This document shows, in pieces, positions 58,483 to 64,000 of a DNA stretch of 64,000 nt (its first letter is position 1; each line of letters starts with the position of its first letter). Position numbers and translations under genes: made by a program. Origin of the DNA: Nitzschia sp. DOCU1 (Eukaryota > Bacillariophyta > Bacillariophyceae > Bacillariales > Bacillariaceae); contig OX595991.1 in NCBI GenBank assembly GCA_951394045.1, positions 2,170,001-2,234,000 on the forward strand. Direction: 5' to 3'. Under the pieces are notes generated by a model. That model was not told the DNA's origin, did not search any database, and saw only the letters and a program-made list of their open reading frames with translations.

Positions 58483-59712
58483 CTTTTCCAGTAGAACCTT
58501 CCATCCGAGAGGAACATCCACATCAAAATGAAGGCTTACGCTTCTCACCTCGCTCGTCAATGATGGTCAGCGGTTCGGGGATGGGTTCGCGGCGTAGGAT
58601 GATTGTAGGATTTGTACCAATGGTTCCGTAGGATTCGTGTCGCTGTTCGCACAGCACGAAACTCTCTCGCGCTAAAATCAGCGCGTCCATTCCCGTGGGG
58701 TGGCCGTTAAAACTACTACTGCACATACGTATGTTTGTATGGTACATTAGCATGTAGTGTCGAGGGTGTGATGGTAGAACTCTAGTAGAGGACTACTCTC
58801 ACTACCCAGTACTAGCAAAAGCGAACCAAGAAGGTGCGTGCTGCAGGGGGTGAGGAGGGACAAGTGGTAGCTTAGCTGATACTCCCCTCTCTCACCAGCA
58901 TAGGGAGCGAGACAAGTACCTGGGCTACTACGATACTACTACACCACCCCACCAGTTTTGCTCGTCCTGGTGTGGTGGTACTGGTGGTGGTGCGCTGCTG
59001 CTGCTGCTGGTGGTGGTGGTGAGCTCTTGTAGTAGTAGTAGCACAGTCGCATTAGTTCTTATCAGTACATAGAGGCAGCAGCAGGAGGGAATGTTGCTAT
59101 CTCGTTCGCAATAGATCGTACTATTTCGGAGAATTCTTTTTAGTACAATTGAATCTCTCGTCAGAAACTGCATGGTAGTAGCGGCAGTCGCCGGCGGTGG
59201 GTCCCGGAAAAAGCGAACGCGCTTTTGGTGATGGCGGCGCTCAATCTACCGGTAGTATGATATTTGCTACGATAACTTTCGATGCCGCCGCGAAATGTGC
59301 CCGGCTACCTGGTACTCGCTTGCTCTCGAAAGCGAAGTGTACCTGGGTATTAGTAGTAGAAGTAGGAAGTACCAGGTACTCCTGCTGTCGGCTCGACATA
59401 CCTATTTCACCAAGTGCCTCCTCACCAACAACGCGGCGCGGATCTTGGGTGCCACGAGCATCAGGAGAGAAGCCGTGCTCTGTAGGATGGGATGCTCCGA
59501 GACTCCTAATACTTCAACTAGATGTATCATGCAGCTTGAGGCCGGTGCTCCTCACCAAGGCAAGCCTATCTGCTGCTCTTATACTGGATTATTGTATTCT
59601 TGTTGGCTGCTAGTTCTTCTAGAGTAATACAGTTATCTTTATGTAATGCAAAGCTGCTTCCTCCTCGGCTCAAAATCTTGAAGACATTGTAGCAAAGTAC
59701 GAGAGGCATCTA
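58483..59712. other. 1.2-kb gene-poor region with microsatellites
   Basis: Between HSF-1 and HSF-2. It contains CTG/TGG-type microsatellite runs near 58968-59023 and TAGTAG runs near 59030. A 10-bp inverted repeat ACCTGGTACT / AGTACCAGGT lies at 59307-59316 and 59368-59377. Plus-strand frames at 59197-59627 show no domain. Confidence 0.5.
58968..59042. repeat. Trinucleotide microsatellite tract
   Basis: Runs of TGG/GTG, then CTG, then TGG, then TAG triplets in about 75 bp. No ORF with a recognised product crosses it. Confidence 0.7.
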
Positions 59713-61209
59713 TTAGATTTCATCCCACAGCAGCTTGTCCAAAAGGTTACCGAGTTGAGTGTCGTTCTCCAACGCGCCATCTGGACCAAACGCAGCAGCT
59801 GCTGCCGGGTCCCAAATGTTTACAAAATCGAGGACAGAATCGTTGACCTCTGGAGGAGGAATTCCCCCATCACTAAGGAAAAGCTCGTCCACGGCTTGAT
59901 CAAGGATCCCTTGGTCTTGCATAATGCCATTGAATTGAGGAGTGACCGCAGTTGTCCGCGGGAATTCCTGCATTTCAAATGAGGGTACAGACATTAACAG
60001 AGCTCCGTTTGGGACAGTGTTACTGTAGGGCAGTGGAGACATCTCGGGGAGTTTGGCTCTTTGTACAAAAACATCACGGCGCGGATACTGGTAGCGCTCC
60101 GGGTTTCCAATGGGAGGAGACGGCTGCTGATAGGGTGACTCTTGAGCCGTGGCAGTGCTGTACTCATAGCTGCTGGGAGCAGTACCATTGTCAGAGCTAT
60201 CACAGTCGCTTGTAGGTGGTGTAACAGCAGTTACCGGAGGCTACAAGAAGACAGGACATGGTGAGAAATCCTTTCGCACCAGTTGCAACAGAGTTGAGTT
60301 CATTTCCCACCGGGACAACAACTCACCATGGTATAGAAGTCGGGCTCGTGCTCCGGACTGCTAGCAGCCTTAAATTTGGTACCCTTTACCTTGGTTCGAG
60401 TCATGCGCTTGCAGAGAAACTCCTTGCCACGAAGGAAGAGCTACAAGAAGAAAAAAGGATTAGTACAAGCAAAAGATGTCAAAGGCGACGGCGCAACAAA
60501 AACCTACCTCATGGTAATATCCTCCGGCATCGGCACCTCTGGTCACGCGATTGAATCCGTACAAGTTTAGCTGCCTCTGAAAGCTGGTGAGCTTGCTTTG
60601 GCGAAAGTAGTGAGGCATGATGTGATCTGTGAACTCTTTTGGCTTATGAATCACAAAGCAGCGGCCATGCGGCTGCCAAGAGACCACGTGTGCCAAACCA
60701 TCCGCTTCCACTTGGTCGAGCACACTGTGGAGCTTCGTGGGGAACGAGACGGAGACTCCTCCCCTGCGGCGTCCTGCTTCCGGCTGCTCAACCACATCTT
60801 GATCGTCATCGTTTGCGTGATCGTGGTAATTATGCACAACAAAGTGGCGATCATTAAGCTTCGCGGTTTTACCAGGCTTTTGAGGCTTTCTGCGACGTTT
60901 GGGTTTCTTCTTCTGCGGGGTCTCTAGGGAACCTGGGAAGTTGTAGCACGTTGAGTTGAAGGGCATGGTGAACATGTCTTCGCTTGGCTTGTCGTCCGCT
61001 GAAGTCGGCATGGTTGCCTCCACATCTTGGAACTCCGAGCCTTGATTGTAAGCATCGTACTCGGGGGCAACATCCTTCCTCAAAAACAACGACGCCGAGA
61101 AGCCTTCCGTGCTACGGACTGTGCTCGTTTTCGATTCGAGTTGCGGTTTGAGCAGGGCAGCAGCCCGTTGGCGGCGATAAGCAAGTGCCGTGCTGTTAGG
61201 ATTACACAT
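59713..61209 (-). CDS. Heat-shock transcription factor 2 of the cluster
   Basis: Three exons, 60508-61209, 60327-60440 and 59713-60240, give 447 aa. A basic nuclear-signal region (KKKPKRRRKPQKPGKTAKLNDRHFVVHNYHDHA) precedes the DNA-binding domain: SFPTKLHSVLDQVEADGLAHVVSWQPHGRCFVIHKPKEFTDHIMPHYFRQSKLTSFQRQLNLYGFNRVTRGADAGGYYHE, continuing after an intron as LFLRGKEFLCKRMTRTKVKGTKFKAASS. After EPDFYTM an intron leads to a Pro/Ser-rich region and a C-terminal acidic motif pair: ILDQAVDELF and DTQLGNLLDKLLWDEI. These look like transactivation segments. Very similar to HSF-3. Confidence 0.87.
60241..60326 (-). other. HSF-2 intron (86 nt)
   Basis: Donor GTGAGT after DFYTM, acceptor CTTGTAG. Same position as the HSF-3 intron. 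Confidence 0.82.
60441..60507 (-). other. HSF-2 intron (67 nt), absent from HSF-3
   Basis: Donor GTAGGT after GGYYHE, acceptor CTTGTAG; HSF-3 reads through the same position without an intron. Confidence 0.82.
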
Positions 61210-62440
61210 TGTCTTTGATTGAACGCCTAAAGAAAACTACAATATGACTTTGTCAAGTTTGATCTCTCGAAAGGTCACACTCAAATGAAGGATGTGGCCT
61301 CAAGGTTGTTGGACAAAGGTTTTGATCGGAGGGGCGTTTCGTCCGGTCCGCTAGAGGTAAAACGCCGGTGTGAAATCGGCGAAGCGTAATAGCGGAGTGG
61401 ATGGGACTGCAAGTAGCCACGAGTGTATCTGGTGATGTGAAGGGCATGACAACATGCAAGCGAAGAAGGTCTTCCAACATGAATCCTGCGTTTTCAACCG
61501 TCAAAGGAGGACGGGGTTCGGGTTTGTGAGCAGCAGCGAATTTTTCCACCTGCCTTTGCTTCAAACAAGTCCTTAAATTCAAAGAATGGGACAGAACAAA
61601 GGGCTTTTATAAATACACACCCTGTCATGATAAATGACGCATTTAGCACGTTTCGACAGGTGCGTTATTAATAGAGCGGACATTCTTCCCACGACGCTGG
61701 ACGCCAACAAGTGACGTCGAAACACGTGGCCTGACGAAGCTAACATAAGAGGAAAAGGTGGCGAGTTCTTACGAATTCGTAAAGAGAACCAATGATCGTC
61801 GTACCGGTACTCAAGTTACTAATAAATATCATAACGACTACATTCTAATTATGGATTGATTGAATGGTAGATACCAAATGCTATTAAATCAAAATATCAA
61901 GGTCATCGTGGCAGACCAGTCCTTGAACTTCCGTTCATATACCAAGGGGTATAGGTACGATACCGAAAGTTTATGCATCCGACACATGAATGAATTATGA
62001 AGCCAGTGAGAGTACTATGGACTGTAGATGGGGGAAGCTGCATCTTTCTCTGTTATGATGAAAGGATCATAGCTATCTGCACTGAACGATAGCGGTTTAT
62101 GAGTTGAGCTAGTAAAAGTAGACGAAGAGGATTAAGACTCGATGTGAGCTTTGAAAGATCTCAGTCGATTTGTTGCCAATGTGCCAAAAGCATAAGGAGC
62201 AATCACGCACAAGCCAAGGATATCCTTCTCGTCTCACCAAAAGTAAACATGCTTCAATTCGTAGAAGTTGCCTCTTAAATCTCCTACAAGTTCGAGGTAA
62301 AGAGAGAACTGCAACATGATGTAAAATAATACTATTCAATCGTCATCCTAAGAGTAAATCGAAAATTATGTAGCAGCTCGTCCAAGCCATCGCTGTCAGA
62401 GTTTATAAACAGAAGAATGGGAATGTTGCAACATTCTTTC
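61210..62440. other. 1.2-kb intergenic region between HSF-2 and HSF-3
   Basis: No gene supported. Contains a 14-bp perfect palindrome TTACGAATTCGTAA at 61769-61782. Presumed HSF-2 promoter and HSF-3 3' flank. Confidence 0.5.
61769..61782. promoter_or_regulatory. 14-bp palindrome upstream of HSF-2
   Basis: TTACGAATTCGTAA, about 560 bp upstream of the HSF-2 start. The GAA/TTC triplets are adjacent, not separated by two bases as in a standard heat-shock element, so it is at best a variant. Confidence 0.3.
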
Positions 62441-63798
62441 TCAATTCTGGAGGAGTCTATCCAACATAAAGCCAAGCTGGAGGTCGTCTTGACGCGAATC
62501 TTCTCCGAACTCGGACGTGTCCCAAAGCCTATCAAAATCTCCACTTTGATCCAATTCTACACCATCGTTAACATCGTTGAAGAGTTCATCCACAGCTTCA
62601 TCGAGGATATCGTCAGCTTGATTCATGCGGCTCAGCGAAGCAAGGTCGAAGGGGAACTGCAAACCATTGAATGTACTGGCGATGGTGTTACTTTTCGAGA
62701 TTCCGTTCGCGATCGGGTATGGTTCAAGAGAGGGAACCATATGCGTTTGAGGCATCTGCATTGGCAGGGGCTCAAAGGGCGCTGTTGAAGGAGATACCGG
62801 GTTTGGTAGGGTCTGCAAGAAATCGGTTCCGGGCGTGAAACGCATGGGAGGAGTTCTTCGTCCCAAAACAGCACTTCCATCGGCACTGGAATCATCACTC
62901 ACGGGAGCGAATGACTTTACAAAGGGCTAAAAAGAAACCAAGCAGGCAAGTTAGATGGGGAATCAGGTCAGTATAATATATGAGACAGAGTGAATTCTTA
63001 ACGTACCATAGTATAAAAGTCCGGTTCCTGGTCTGGGCTGCTGGCGGCCTTAAACTTGGTTCCCTTGATCTTGGTGCGCATCATCTTCTTTGTTAGGGCG
63101 ACTTTTCCCCGTAGAAACATCTCGTGATAATAGCCACCACTGTCCTTTCCCCTTGTTAGCCTGGAGAAGCCATACAGATTCAATTGACGCTGGAAGCTGG
63201 TAAGCTTCGACTGGCGGAAATAGTGAGGCATGACGTGGTCCGCAAACTCCTTAGGTTTGTGGATAAGGAAGCAGCGTCCATGTGGCTGCCAGGAAACGAT
63301 GTGAGCCAGGCCGTCCGCTTCCACCTGCTCCAGAACGTTGTGAAGCTTGGTGGGGAACGAAATTGATGCGCCTCCCTTGCGGTGAGCGTCATCGTCCTCA
63401 TCGTTTTCATCGGGATCCAAGGCATGATCATGATAGTTGTGAACTACAAAGTGGCGATCATTGAGCTTTGCCGTCTTTCCTGGTTTCTGCGGCTTGCGGC
63501 GACGCTTTGGGCGGCTTTTGTCATCTGATTCGAAGTCTCCTGTTACGCTGCACAGAGACGACTCCGAGAAGAAGGAAGTGTTGAGTGGGCTGGTCTGGGT
63601 TGGAATTCGAGATGGTTCGCCTACGTTGTTGCACGTAGAATTAGTACCAGGGAGCGGCTTGGCAATGGAATTGTTCAGCATCAGAGGCATGAAGTTGCCC
63701 ATCAATCGCTGCGAGAGGAGCGATGGTGTACTAGACACCATGGCCGTCGCATTCACAACGGCCGCATTGCGGCGTTTCGCGATGTTGGTAACGCACAT
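62441..63798 (-). CDS. Heat-shock transcription factor 3 of the cluster
   Basis: Two exons, 63007-63798 and 62441-62926, give 425 aa from the ATG at 63798 (MCVTNIAKRRN). The basic stretch PKRRRKPQKPGKTAKLNDRHFVVHNYHDHA is nearly identical to HSF-2. The DNA-binding domain follows (SFPTKLHNVLEQVEADGLAHIVSWQPHGRCFLIHKPKEFADHVMPHYFRQSKLTSFQRQLNLYGFSRLTRG), then YYHEMFLRGKVALTKKMMRTKIKGTKFKAASS. The 80-nt intron after DFYTM is shared with HSF-2. The C-terminal motifs ILDEAVDELF and DDLQLGFMLDRLL are also conserved. A close tandem paralogue of HSF-2, with intact frames and diverged linkers. Confidence 0.87.
62927..63006 (-). other. HSF-3 intron (80 nt)
   Basis: Donor GTACGT after DFYTM, acceptor TTTTAG before PFVKSF. 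Confidence 0.83.
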
Positions 63799-64000
63799 GG
63801 TCAACAACGATGGGGAACAAAAAGTAACACTTGAGAAAGCGATGGTGTTTTACTGTGCACACACGCGATGCAATCGCTTCTACCACGACCACCGCGGCAT
63901 GGCTCTTTTCCCCGAGTTTACACGTACAGCCAATACACGGGTTTTCCCTCGGTGGACAGAATTGAACCGAAAATAATTCTATTGCCGCGCATTGACCATG
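63799..64000. other. HSF-3 upstream flank to window end
   Basis: About 200 bp; no gene recognised. Confidence 0.4.

Noticed and set aside
59197..59627. Two overlapping plus-strand frames of 138 and 110 aa
   Set aside because: Composition follows local repeats (CCTGGTACT units) rather than protein-like sequence, and no homology pattern was recognised.

Overview
The window reads as nuclear DNA of a pennate diatom, most likely Phaeodactylum tricornutum or a close relative; this is inferred from content, not from a database match. The signs are compact gene spacing, short GT-AG introns (65-92 nt where I could place them, with one 439-nt exception), bipartite plastid presequences with Phe or an aromatic residue at the predicted cleavage site, a local expansion of heat-shock factors, and a mix of plant-like, animal-like and bacterial-like genes. 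I see no rRNA, tRNA or CRISPR.

Layout: 1-3.9 kb holds the 3' part of threonine synthase, a REX4-type exonuclease (convergent, 12 nt between stops) and kinetochore NUF2. 4.5-8.9 kb holds a TauD-like dioxygenase and two F-box-like genes made by a direct segmental duplication that also copied the dioxygenase 3' tail. 9.4-13.1 kb holds two tandem GT15-like Golgi-type glycosyltransferases; the second shares its last four bases with a convergent endonuclease/exonuclease/phosphatase gene. 14.8-24.4 kb holds a plastid Rieske-fold protein without Rieske histidines, a gene of a bacterial family annotated as 3-methyladenine DNA glycosylase, a cyclin Q/L-like protein, a candidate 2H phosphoesterase, NOP53 and an RPRD/Rtt103-like CID protein. 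24.9-30 kb holds a TYW3-TYW2/Trm5 fusion, a minimal RLIG1-like RNA ligase and an APC-family amino acid/polyamine permease. 30-39.5 kb holds a repeat-rich intergenic region, a plastid 2OG oxygenase, an O-fucosyltransferase, a secreted small heat-shock protein, an alpha/beta hydrolase with a Cys nucleophile, and a proline dehydrogenase with an EF-hand pair.

39,858-48,699 is an apparently intact 8,842-bp non-LTR retrotransposon on the minus strand. It is bounded by a perfect 17-bp target-site duplication and has two long open ORFs joined by an 8-base stop/start overlap.

49.3-64 kb holds a predicted thylakoid-lumen protein, the tubulin-folding cofactor TBCD (six exons) head to head with beta-tubulin, and three tandem heat-shock transcription factors. 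TBCD folds beta-tubulin, so the shared 590-bp promoter with its perfect 11-bp inverted repeat is a plausible co-regulation unit. Several genes concern RNA processing (REX4, TYW3-TYW2, RNA ligase, 2H-like protein, NOP53, CID protein), but they form no operon-like unit. I find no convincing entirely new multi-gene system; the retroelement, the TBCD/tubulin arrangement and the RNA-enzyme candidates are the strongest leads.
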